A DNA stretch of 8,256 bases from an uncultured Bacilli bacterium (lineage in GTDB: Bacteria > Bacillota_I > Bacilli_A > RF39 > UBA660). The notes beneath the pieces were generated by a model. It was not told the DNA's origin. It saw nothing but the letters and a program-made list of their open reading frames with translations, and did not search any database. Shown piece after piece: positions 1-6,170 of the stretch. A program made the translations under genes and the position numbers. Numbering within the stretch: the stretch's first letter is position 1; each line of letters starts with the position of its first letter. The stretch covers positions 1 through 8,256 of the forward strand of contig CALVVV010000052.1 in NCBI GenBank assembly GCA_944363995.1. Reading direction: 5' to 3'.

Positions 1-4
1 GATA

Positions 5-10
5 TCCTTT
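5..10 (-). promoter_or_regulatory. Ribosome binding site of a leftward gene off the left edge
   Basis: On the minus strand positions 10 to 5 read AAAGGA. They lie about 7-12 bases downstream of the start point predicted from the promoter at 24-51. This implies a gene whose start codon lies within a few bases beyond the left edge, with a very short leader. The gene itself is not visible, so this rests on spacing alone. Confidence 0.5.
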
Positions 11-23
11 ACAATACAATATA

Positions 24-51
24 ATTATAGCATACCATTTTTTTTTGTCAA
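24..51 (-). promoter_or_regulatory. Consensus sigma-A-type promoter, leftward
   Basis: The minus strand carries a perfect -35 TTGACA (51-46), a 16-base spacer and a perfect -10 TATAAT (29-24), preceded by TGC, which matches the extended -10 TGn. A second TTGACA lies 12 bases further upstream (63-58), and a related TCGACA lies at 73-68. It should fire strongly towards the left edge, starting near position 17. It is downstream of the endonuclease terminators, so it serves a separate transcription unit. Confidence 0.8.
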
Positions 52-393
52 TTATTTTGTCAAAAAATGTCGAAAAAAATATCAAAAAAACTAACACTTT
101 TTCATATATGGGCATAAGATGATGCCACCTATTTTATTGCTTTTCTTTATTTACAGATGACTTTCGAGGTGGCAATTCTGATTTTGCACTTGCAAAATTG
201 TACATATTTCTGTACAAATAATTATTAATAAACAAAAATATTTATTTTTATTACAAAAATTTATTAATATACATTAAAATATTCATTTTATGTACAAATA
301 GCATTTTCTATTAAAATTTGATGTACATTAATTTATCTTGTTATTTATAAACAAACAACAAAAAATGTTGTTTGAAATTTAAATTATTGTTAT
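52..393. other. Non-coding spacer with hairpins and four TGTACA palindromes
   Basis: I see no supported gene in this 340-bp stretch. It holds a small hairpin GGCAT/ATGCC (111-115/122-126), a longer-range 8-bp pairing TGCCACCT/AGGTGGCA (123-130/167-174), and an all-AT nested inverted repeat (223-232/260-269 with 234-240/243-249 inside). It also holds TGTACA at 199-204, 211-216, 291-296 and 322-327. The first two TGTACA sites form the inverted repeat TTGTACA-6-TGTACAA (198-217). The ten-base word TGTACAAATA recurs exactly at 211-220 and 291-300. This is a likely upstream control region for the gene off the left edge. Confidence 0.5.
352..374 (-). terminator. Second, weaker hairpin downstream of the endonuclease
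   Basis: CAAACAACA (352-360) pairs with TGTTGTTTG (366-374) across a five-base loop. On the minus strand the loop is TTTTT and the stem is followed by TTTATAAAT. It lies 20 bases beyond the main endonuclease terminator and could be a back-up terminator. The stem is poor in GC, so confidence is limited. Confidence 0.4.
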
Positions 394-447
394 AAAATAA
401 ATAGTCAAGAGTTAAAATGAACTAGCGCTCTTGACTATTTATTTTAT
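392..447 (-). terminator. Long-stem intrinsic terminator of the endonuclease gene
   Basis: The arms 392-411 and 428-447 pair perfectly over 20 bp around a 16-base loop. The GC-containing core is GTCAAGAG/CTCTTGAC, and the outer part is A/T only, so the descending arm itself ends in a U-rich run on the minus strand. The hairpin begins on the last base of the endonuclease stop codon. The symmetry would let it act in both directions. Confidence 0.75.
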
Positions 448-1832
448 TATATAAACTCTTTTAAAATTTCTTCTAAATAATTATTATTCAACCAAAAACA
501 ATGTTTTGTATAATCTTTTTGTCCTGTTAATTTGTCTGCAACCGGTAAAGAAAATGTATCTTTAGCGTCTCGTGCATGTGGTCTAACATGACATACTTTA
601 TTTTCAGACATTCCAGGAAAATTAGTTATTCTATATCCATTATCATCAATCTTTTTGACTATATTGCCATTTTTTATAATTTCAAAAGTCTTCTCCCACA
701 TAGTTTTAACTTCATTTTCCAAAATTAATTCAGGCATATTCCACAGCTTAATTCCGTTAAAGACATACTCACCTTTTTTCATTTTAAATACGAAAAACAT
801 ATATTTGGTAGATTCTAATTTTTCTTTTAAATCTGATGTTTCCCAACTTTGTTTAACAATTTCTGTATACTTGAAAGCAGGAAAAGGCATTGATTCTTTT
901 ATTCTACCATTTTCTTCTACTCTTACTGTTCTAGGAATAATATTAGCTTTTAAAAATTCATCTGTTTCGCTTAAATTTCCTTTAACTCCAAACATTCTAC
1001 TTACTAAAATAGAATTTAAGTTTTTAGCAGTTGAATCTATATTAAAATTATTCATCAATTCTTTTTGAGTTTTTCCTTTATATTTATTTATTACATTATT
1101 AATAAAGTCTTTAAAAGTTTGCTCATTATTAGATAAAATCTTTTCAACAGTAGTATAATCTCCAATATACTTTCTAACTAACTGTGTCATATATGAACTT
1201 TTAAAACAAAAAGCCCTGTTTTTAGCTAAAATATCACTAAACGGCTGTTTTCTAACTGAATTAGCATTAGCACCTTTAGTACATGCACCAAGATACATCG
1301 TATCGGCCTCAGAAATTTCATGTGCTTTACCGCTTCTTATTTTTTCTATAATAATATTCCAATCTTCTTCTATTTGTTTTAAATCTTCACTTATAGATAA
1401 ATCAAGCAAAACTTCATTCGTAATCTTAAAATTTAATTTTTCTTTATTATCTTCATGCAAATACCAAATAATTTCTAATTTATTATTTTTAAACCAAAAA
1501 TGACTTGCATAAAATTGATTTTTATATTCGGTCATATAGTCAATCATATTTAAAATTAATCTTTCTTTAGCTGAAAGAGTATTATCTTTATTTTTTTTAT
1601 AAGGTGTAACCTTTAGTTCAATACCAGCATCAATAAAATCTGGTTCAGAATATTGATTAGGTTCTATACCAAATAAAGATTGTTCAATGATATTACCTAA
1701 AGAACCCTTTTTTACACCAGATTCATCTAAAACATAATAATTCATTGATATTATATCTTTAAATGACTTACCAATAATTGATTTTGATATAACTTCTATT
1801 TCTTCTCTTGAATAATGTCTTCCTTTTTTCAT
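447..1832 (-). CDS. Sau3AI/MutH-family type II restriction endonuclease (predicted GATC)
   Basis: A 461-residue protein, close to the length of Sau3AI (about 490). Near the N-terminus is the MutH/Sau3AI active-site block GSLGNIIEQ (43-51), followed by EPDFIDAGIELK (63-74). Asp65, Glu72 and Lys74 give the D-x6-E-x-K pattern of MutH, and Glu50 matches the extra acidic residue in the preceding helix. The C-terminal half ends in HVRPHARD (415-422) and a conserved tail; in Sau3AI this half is a second MutH-like fold that works as an allosteric DNA-binding domain. From the family, the enzyme is expected to cut GATC when it is unmethylated at C5. The start is the ATG at 1832, preceded by AAAGGAG at good spacing. 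The gene diverges from its methyltransferase across 195 bp, as expected for a self-contained restriction-modification pair. All catalytic residues are present, so it looks active. GATC specificity is inferred from family and partner. Confidence 0.88.
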   Translation of the reverse strand: MKKGRHYSREEIEVISKSIIGKSFKDIISMNYYVLDESGVKKGSLGNIIEQSLFGIEPNQYSEPDFIDAGIELKVTPYKKNKDNTLSAKERLILNMIDYMTEYKNQFYASHFWFKNNKLEIIWYLHEDNKEKLNFKITNEVLLDLSISEDLKQIEEDWNIIIEKIRSGKAHEISEADTMYLGACTKGANANSVRKQPFSDILAKNRAFCFKSSYMTQLVRKYIGDYTTVEKILSNNEQTFKDFINNVINKYKGKTQKELMNNFNIDSTAKNLNSILVSRMFGVKGNLSETDEFLKANIIPRTVRVEENGRIKESMPFPAFKYTEIVKQSWETSDLKEKLESTKYMFFVFKMKKGEYVFNGIKLWNMPELILENEVKTMWEKTFEIIKNGNIVKKIDDNGYRITNFPGMSENKVCHVRPHARDAKDTFSLPVADKLTGQKDYTKHCFWLNNNYLEEILKEFI

Positions 1833-1846
1833 TAAATTCTCCTTTC

Positions 1847-1850
1847 GATC
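1847..1850. promoter_or_regulatory. GATC site next to the endonuclease ribosome binding site
   Basis: A GATC lies in the endonuclease leader, two bases upstream of the AAAGGAG that precedes its start codon. It is the presumed target of the neighbouring enzymes. Methylation here would not alter translation, but the site would be cut if unprotected, and binding by either enzyme could block elongation. The site is directly visible; a regulatory role is inference. Confidence 0.35.
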
Positions 1851-1877
1851 TTGTTTTTTTCAATTCTTTAATGTAAA

Positions 1878-1905
1878 ATATTATTAGTAAAAAATTAACT
1901 TTCAA
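1878..1905 (-). promoter_or_regulatory. Possible endonuclease promoter
   Basis: On the minus strand TTGAAA (1905-1900, five of six to consensus) is followed after 16 bases by TAATAT (1883-1878, four of six). A start point near 1871 would give a leader of about 40 bases. The -10 box is weak and the area is nearly all A and T, so other placements are possible. Confidence 0.35.
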
Positions 1906-1933
1906 AAATTTATATTAAATTGAATATGAAAAG

Positions 1934-1962
1934 TTGATCTTTTTTCTTAATTATATTATAAT
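1934..1962 (+). promoter_or_regulatory. Methyltransferase promoter with a GATC inside the -35 box
   Basis: TTGATC (1934-1939) is a four-of-six -35 box. It sits exactly 17 bases upstream of a perfect -10 TATAAT (1957-1962); an overlapping TATAAT follows at 1962-1967. The last four bases of the -35 box are GATC, the presumed target of the methyltransferase that this promoter drives. Methylation of that site could tune expression. The start would be near 1969, leaving a leader of about 58 bases. Confidence 0.6.
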
Positions 1963-1978
1963 ATAATTAATCATTTTT

Positions 1979-1997
1979 AACAACATAGACAGTTGTT
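1979..1997 (+). promoter_or_regulatory. Small inverted repeat in the methyltransferase leader
   Basis: AACAAC (1979-1984) pairs with GTTGTT (1992-1997) around a seven-base loop. It lies about 10 bases after the predicted start of the methyltransferase transcript and 30 bases before the start codon. It could be an operator half-site pair or a 5' stabilising hairpin. Arms this short arise easily by chance in such DNA. Confidence 0.3.
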
Positions 1998-2027
1998 TTA
2001 ATAAATATTACTGAAAGGAGTATAACA

Positions 2028-3272
2028 ATGAAAAAAACAGTTGTAGAATTATTTGCAGGCGTTGGCGGATTTAGATGTGGATTAAATAAAGTAGAATTAA
2101 TAAATAATAAAGTTAAAGAAAACGGTAATTGGGACTTTGTATGGGCAAATCAATGGGAACCTTCTACAAAAACTCAAGATGCTTTTAATTGCTATATAAA
2201 AAGATTTGAAGAAAAAGATGCCAGTAATGTTGATATTTTTGAAGTAAATAAAAAAGAAATACCAGATCATTCATTGTTAGTTGGTGGATTTCCATGTCAA
2301 GATTACTCTGTAGCGCAAACCCTTTCAAATAGCAAAGGAATTGAAGGAAAAAAAGGTGTTCTTTGGTGGGCAATTGCTGATATTTTAAAGATTAAAAAAC
2401 CACCTTTTGTTTTATTGGAAAATGTTGATAGATTATTATTATCTCCATCTAAACAAAGAGGTAGAGATTTTGGAATTATATTAAGAAGTTTTATGGATAA
2501 CGGATATGCTGTTCAATGGAGAGTAATAAACGCTGGTGAATACGGTTTACCACAAAAACGAAGAAGAATCTTTATATTTGCATATCACAAATCAACTAAT
2601 TATTTTAAATCTTTAGCTAAGATTGATTTAAAAGAATTAGTTTTAAATAAAGGGATTTTTGCAAAACAATTTCCAATAAAAAAGGAAGAATTAAAAACAA
2701 ATTCATCTAACATATCAAAAGACAATTATAATGATTTAGTTGAACTTAGCAATAAATTTAAATGTCAATTTTATAATGCCGGTATAATGATAAATGGGAA
2801 AATCTATACTTCCAAAGTTGAAAAAGATTGTAATGACATTTATCCATTAAAAAATATTATTCAAAAAAATGAAGTTGATAAAAAATTCTTTTTAACAGAA
2901 GAAACTTTAAAAAAATTCCAATATTTAAAAGGAAACAAACGAATTCCAAGAGTTAAGCCAAACGGAGACCCTTATATGTACACTGAAGGTGCTATGCCAT
3001 GCCCTGATAATCTAGAAGCTCCAGCAAGAACAATGTTGACCAGTGAAGGAGGAATAAGCAGAACAACACACATTGTTGAAGATTATTTAACTAAAAAAAT
3101 TAGATTACTAACTCCTATAGAATGTGAAAGAATTAACGGATTTCCAGATAATTGGACTAATACAGGTATGACAGATAAACGAAGAAATTTTATGATGGGT
3201 AATGCTTTAGTAGTAGGTATTATTGAAAGATTAGGAATTGAAATAGAAAAAATAATAGAAAAGGAAGATTGA
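2028..3272 (+). CDS. DNA (cytosine-5)-methyltransferase, Sau3AI type (predicted GATC)
   Basis: A 414-residue enzyme transferring a methyl group from S-adenosylmethionine to C5 of cytosine, protecting host DNA from the divergent endonuclease. Motif I is ELFAGVGGF (7-15). Motif IV is GGFPCQ with catalytic Cys90. Motif VI is ENV (131-133, catalytic Glu131), and motif VIII is QKRRR (176-180). Motif X is MGNALV (about 390-395). The region from about 190 to 330 between motifs VIII and IX is the expected target-recognition domain and includes NAGIMINGK. Length and gene arrangement match the Sau3AI methyltransferase (about 410 residues). The start is the ATG at 2028 with AAGGAG seven bases upstream. 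It is the only gene here that ends in TGA; all others end in TAA. All core motifs are intact, so activity is likely. GATC specificity is inferred from pairing with a Sau3AI-like endonuclease. Confidence 0.93.
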   Translation: MKKTVVELFAGVGGFRCGLNKVELINNKVKENGNWDFVWANQWEPSTKTQDAFNCYIKRFEEKDASNVDIFEVNKKEIPDHSLLVGGFPCQDYSVAQTLSNSKGIEGKKGVLWWAIADILKIKKPPFVLLENVDRLLLSPSKQRGRDFGIILRSFMDNGYAVQWRVINAGEYGLPQKRRRIFIFAYHKSTNYFKSLAKIDLKELVLNKGIFAKQFPIKKEELKTNSSNISKDNYNDLVELSNKFKCQFYNAGIMINGKIYTSKVEKDCNDIYPLKNIIQKNEVDKKFFLTEETLKKFQYLKGNKRIPRVKPNGDPYMYTEGAMPCPDNLEAPARTMLTSEGGISRTTHIVEDYLTKKIRLLTPIECERINGFPDNWTNTGMTDKRRNFMMGNALVVGIIERLGIEIEKIIEKED

Positions 3273-3324
3273 TTATTGTCTAAAATATAACTATAAAAAT
3301 ATAAAAAAGAGGGATTACTTTAGA

Positions 3325-3340
3325 AATTATATTTATAATT
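3325..3340. other. Weak AT-only hairpin between convergent genes
   Basis: AATTAT (3325-3330) pairs with ATAATT (3335-3340) in the 125-bp gap between the methyltransferase and the convergent 183-residue gene. It contains no G or C, so it is a doubtful terminator. I see no better terminator in this gap, so the two convergent transcripts may overlap. Confidence 0.2.
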
Positions 3341-3397
3341 AATTATTGTTTGTCTTGTAAAAATTCTCTTATACATTTCTATCAATAGATTTCAAGG

Positions 3398-3949
3398 TTA
3401 ATATATTAATTGCAATTTTAATATTTTCGCTAATCTTTTTTCAAGTTTAGGTCTAGCAAATTGTTCTTCTAATGCTAATATACTACTTTTATATCTCTCA
3501 TATGCAAATTCATAATCTCCTTTTTTTATTGCATTTACACAAGCTATTACAACATTTTCATAAATATAATTATATATTTCATTGTTGTCTAATTCTTCAT
3601 TTATAGCTTCTACAATAATTGGAGCAGTTTTATAATAATGATCTATATCTTCTTTTGATACAAAATTATCTCTAAACCATCTAAGTATAGTTAGTTCTTC
3701 ACAATTATCATCAAAACGTTCTAATTTATGTCTCATACAAGCAGTCGTTAAATAACAACTACAATCTGTAGAAGTCTTTTCACCATCAATTTTTTCATTA
3801 ATTGTAAAAGTTTCTTTATCATAATTAATATTAATGTGTATAGATTTATCATGAGGTTCCCTTGGATCACTTCCATAAATATTTACATGCCCTTTTTCCT
3901 CATTACCATTTACATTTATCCATGTTCCACCTTCAGTTTCTTTTGCCAT
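3398..3949 (-). CDS. CFI-box-like domain protein of unknown function
   Basis: A 183-residue protein in three parts. Residues 1-60 are polar, rich in Gly, Asn and alternating hydrophobics (WINVN, HVNIYG, IHININY, TFTI), which suggests a small beta domain. Residues 63-118 hold DCSCYLTTAC (62-71), then CEELTILRWFRDNFV (83-97), YYKTAP (105-110) and IVEAINE. This order of C-x-(T/A)TA, LRxFRD and YY-x2-AP resembles the CFI-box domain often found at the C-terminus of bacterial proteins of unknown role. Residues 119-183 are helical. There is no signal peptide or membrane segment. Cys63, Cys65, Cys71 and Cys83 could bind metal. The start ATG at 3949 has GAGGAG upstream, inside the last codons of the preceding 99-residue gene; one base separates that stop from this start, so translation is probably coupled. 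The match to the CFI-box is from memory of the motif and the function is unknown. Confidence 0.7.
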   Translation of the reverse strand: MAKETEGGTWINVNGNEEKGHVNIYGSDPREPHDKSIHININYDKETFTINEKIDGEKTSTDCSCYLTTACMRHKLERFDDNCEELTILRWFRDNFVSKEDIDHYYKTAPIIVEAINEELDNNEIYNYIYENVVIACVNAIKKGDYEFAYERYKSSILALEEQFARPKLEKRLAKILKLQLIY

Positions 3950-3950
3950 T

Positions 3951-4250
3951 TTATTTTTCTCCTCTCTTACTAGTTATTTCTATAAGTTCTTTTAAGCCAT
4001 ATTCAACATCTTCCGCATAATCAAAAATATCCTTATCATCATAACATTCGTTACAAAAATTTATAATTTCTTCAAAATTATTTAATGAATACTCCCCTTT
4101 ATTGTTATATAATTCATATTGCTCTAAAAAATGATTTAAGTATTCAGATGATTTATTTTTTAAATTATAATTTTTTGTATTCTTATTTATACATAATAAT
4201 GAAATTATGATTTTTCTATATAAATTAAGAACATTAATATCTCTTCCCAT
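3951..4250 (-). CDS. Hypothetical 99-residue helical protein
   Basis: I do not recognise this protein. It has a basic N-terminal third with a short hydrophobic helix (about 12-22, IIISLLCI, too short to span a membrane). The Asn-rich middle and acidic second half (FCNECYDDKDIFDYAEDVEYGLKEL, shown here only as the pattern of aromatic and acidic residues around 69-89) are predicted helical. It has no signal peptide. The ATG at 4250 follows AAGGAG at seven bases and a promoter with a perfect -10 box at 4273-4300. It is the first gene of a two-gene operon, and its final codons carry the ribosome binding site of the CFI-box-like gene. This tight coupling suggests the two products act together. Small size and acidity would suit an adaptor, inhibitor or immunity-type partner, but nothing in the sequence decides this. 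Confidence 0.75.
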   Translation of the reverse strand: MGRDINVLNLYRKIIISLLCINKNTKNYNLKNKSSEYLNHFLEQYELYNNKGEYSLNNFEEIINFCNECYDDKDIFDYAEDVEYGLKELIEITSKRGEK

Positions 4251-4272
4251 AACTACTCCTTTCTTAATAAAT

Positions 4273-4300
4273 ATTATATACCTTTTAATATAAAAATCAA
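4273..4300 (-). promoter_or_regulatory. Promoter of the two-gene operon
   Basis: On the minus strand TTGATT (4300-4295, four of six) is followed by a 16-base spacer and a perfect TATAAT (4278-4273). The start would be near 4266, about 16 bases before the 99-residue gene's ATG, giving a short leader that holds AAGGAG. The operon is therefore likely transcribed independently of the cluster to the right. Confidence 0.6.
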
Positions 4301-4512
4301 TTTTATTTATATTTAAATTCTTTTAAATTATTTAATGTGAATTGAAAAATTTAAATAAACCTATAAATTATATATTTTAAAATATTTGATAATTTTTACT
4401 TTTACTTAGTTTGAAAAGTTGCCACTGTATTTTACATAAACTTTTTTAATATGAATTTTATAATAAAAATCCTTGATAATTTATTGTTTTTAATTACAAA
4501 GTATTTCAAACA
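4301..4512. other. AT-rich spacer without a recognisable gene
   Basis: About 210 bases of A/T-rich DNA lie between the operon promoter and the terminator of the 544-residue gene. I see no open frame with a ribosome binding site and no strong hairpin in it. Confidence 0.5.
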
Positions 4513-4555
4513 AAAAAACAAATGTTTTACCATGTTTATAAATCATTTGTTTTTT
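4513..4555 (-). terminator. Intrinsic terminator of the right-hand gene cluster
   Basis: Arms 4513-4524 and 4544-4555 pair over 12 bp (AAAAAACAAATG with CATTTGTTTTTT). On the minus strand the second arm runs into TTTTTTT-G-TTTG. The stop codon of the 544-residue gene (4536-4538) lies inside the 19-base loop, and the ascending arm covers its last codons. Gene end and transcript end are thus fused. Confidence 0.7.
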
Positions 4556-6170
4556 CTTTATTAATTATTTTTTCTACCTCAACCATAAACCAAATTTTAT
4601 CAATTGAAGTTTTACTATTTTCAATCTTATCAACACGCAAAATTAATAAAATTTTAGTTAATAATTGTTTTAAATTGTCGCTTGACAAATCAGCTTCTGT
4701 TAATTTTAGATTATTTAAACGATATTTATTACATATAATTTTTGCTATATCAACATCTGTAAAAACAGGTATCCCTGTAATAATCACATTGGTTGGATTC
4801 ATTGCAAATAAATCAAATTCTTCACTATATTTAATAATATCATTGTAATTATCTACATTGTAAACTTTTTGAATTTCTAATTTTTTAAAATAATCAAAAC
4901 TAAAATATAAATTTAATAAATCAGATACTGACATTGTATGATCTAATATCTTCATTACCTTATCTTTAAAATATTCTTCATCATATTTTTTATATAAATC
5001 ATACAACTCTTTAGCTTTATAAACTGATTCTACTTTTAATTGTTTTAGATCATTGTCATTTTTAAATTCAAAAAAGCCAGGGCGACCACTAAATATTTTT
5101 TTATTTAATTTTTCTAATTCATTTTCTTTTTCTTCTATTTTATCTTCAATTTCTTTTAAACCTTTATATTCAGTTTTTTTATCTTGCGATGGTAATAAAG
5201 GCTCGTAAATTTGTTTGAATTTATTAAACAAAGGTTTAAATTTTAAATAATTAATATATTCTTCAACATTCAGTTTTAATTTTTCTAAAGCCGCACATAT
5301 TTTGGTCATATTTTCTTTATCATCAAAAGAAATTTCATCAGGTATCAAAGAAATAAAAGCTGTTTTTCTAACTTTATTTTCTGGCAAATATTGTTCAATA
5401 TTAATTTCGTTGTTTTTAGCTAAAGAAATAATATCTGTAATGTTTTCTTTAGTTCTCATATTTAAATCAATATAAGCATCTTGCAATCTTTCTAAACAAA
5501 TAGCATAATTATCAATATTATTTTTATTCATAGCTTCTTTTTGTAATGAAGTTATATACGAATTAAATTTTTTAGCATTCTTTTTAATTAATTTTCGAAA
5601 GTTTAATTCTATATGACTAATTAGTTCTGGGTTCATCCAATATATTTGTTCAAATATTTCTGAAACTTTATCATAACTATTTTGTTTTTTATATCTTACT
5701 TCTAAAAAAGAAGACATATATTCATGCACATAACAAGTGTAATCAAAATCATCATTTTCTAAACGAATGCCAACTAATTCAAATTTATCCAAAAAGCCAT
5801 TAATTATTTCATTAAGTGACTTAAAATTAAAAACGTAGTAGTTATTTAATTGATATAATAAATCATCAAATCCCATCTTTTCAAAATAAGTATTAGACGG
5901 GTTTAAAAGAAATTTTACATGTTCATAGTTTTCCACACGTTTTGTAATTTTTTCAATATTTTCTTCATCTTCAGCAATATTCAAACTTTTACTTTTGGCT
6001 AATAAATAATTTTTTATTCCTGATTGATAATCAATATACTTTTTTTTAATTTCTTCAATTAGTTGATTGTATTTTTTTCTATTTGTTTTAGTTTTGGTTG
6101 GAGAGTTCGTTAACAATGTTTTTTTTACTTCTATATCTTTAATAATAAATTCTAAAAAATTATTCATCAT
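4536..6170 (-). CDS. Unrecognised 544-residue soluble, mostly helical protein
   Basis: I do not recognise this family. The protein has no signal peptide or membrane segment and is rich in Lys, Asn, Glu, Tyr and Leu. Residues 30-90 are basic and helical. Residues 335-360 (around KEIEDKIEEKENELEKLNKK) form a likely coiled coil, followed by a Gly-rich turn SGRPGFFEF (361-369). The C-terminal third has hydrophobic strands (NVIITGIPVF, 461-470) ahead of more helix. There are no obvious nucleotide-binding or catalytic motifs. Two adjacent ATGs (6170 and 6167) could start it. The GAGGAG seven bases upstream lies inside the acidic tail codons of the 47-residue gene, whose end overlaps this start by 11 bases. 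It is the last gene of the cluster and sits behind two surface-type proteins, so it may be a cytoplasmic scaffold or assembly factor for them. That role is inference only. Confidence 0.8.
   Translation of the reverse strand: MMNNFLEFIIKDIEVKKTLLTNSPTKTKTNRKKYNQLIEEIKKKYIDYQSGIKNYLLAKSKSLNIAEDEENIEKITKRVENYEHVKFLLNPSNTYFEKMGFDDLLYQLNNYYVFNFKSLNEIINGFLDKFELVGIRLENDDFDYTCYVHEYMSSFLEVRYKKQNSYDKVSEIFEQIYWMNPELISHIELNFRKLIKKNAKKFNSYITSLQKEAMNKNNIDNYAICLERLQDAYIDLNMRTKENITDIISLAKNNEINIEQYLPENKVRKTAFISLIPDEISFDDKENMTKICAALEKLKLNVEEYINYLKFKPLFNKFKQIYEPLLPSQDKKTEYKGLKEIEDKIEEKENELEKLNKKIFSGRPGFFEFKNDNDLKQLKVESVYKAKELYDLYKKYDEEYFKDKVMKILDHTMSVSDLLNLYFSFDYFKKLEIQKVYNVDNYNDIIKYSEEFDLFAMNPTNVIITGIPVFTDVDIAKIICNKYRLNNLKLTEADLSSDNLKQLLTKILLILRVDKIENSKTSIDKIWFMVEVEKIINKEKTNDL

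Noticed and set aside
1..115. A leftward frame from ATG at 115 running off the left edge
   Set aside because: It lacks a ribosome binding site, encodes low-complexity Phe/Lys/Ile sequence and runs through a perfect promoter. The promoter plus the AAAGGA at 5-10 better explains the region.
100..180. Possible T-box riboswitch on the minus strand, because of AGGTGGCA-like sequence
   Set aside because: The full T-box consensus and a downstream terminator/antiterminator are absent, and the element lies upstream of the likely promoter of the leftward gene.
655..1068. A 137-codon plus-strand open frame inside the endonuclease gene
   Set aside because: It is antisense to a clearly conserved enzyme, its product looks like random low-GC sequence and it has no convincing ribosome binding site.
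2185..2373. A 62-codon minus-strand open frame inside the methyltransferase gene
   Set aside because: It overlaps the region coding for motif IV of the methyltransferase on the opposite strand and shows no protein features of its own.
4522..4848. A 108-codon plus-strand open frame with hydrophobic residues
   Set aside because: It is antisense to the end of the 544-residue gene. The hydrophobicity follows from complementing Lys/Asn-rich codons, and its start lies in a terminator stem.
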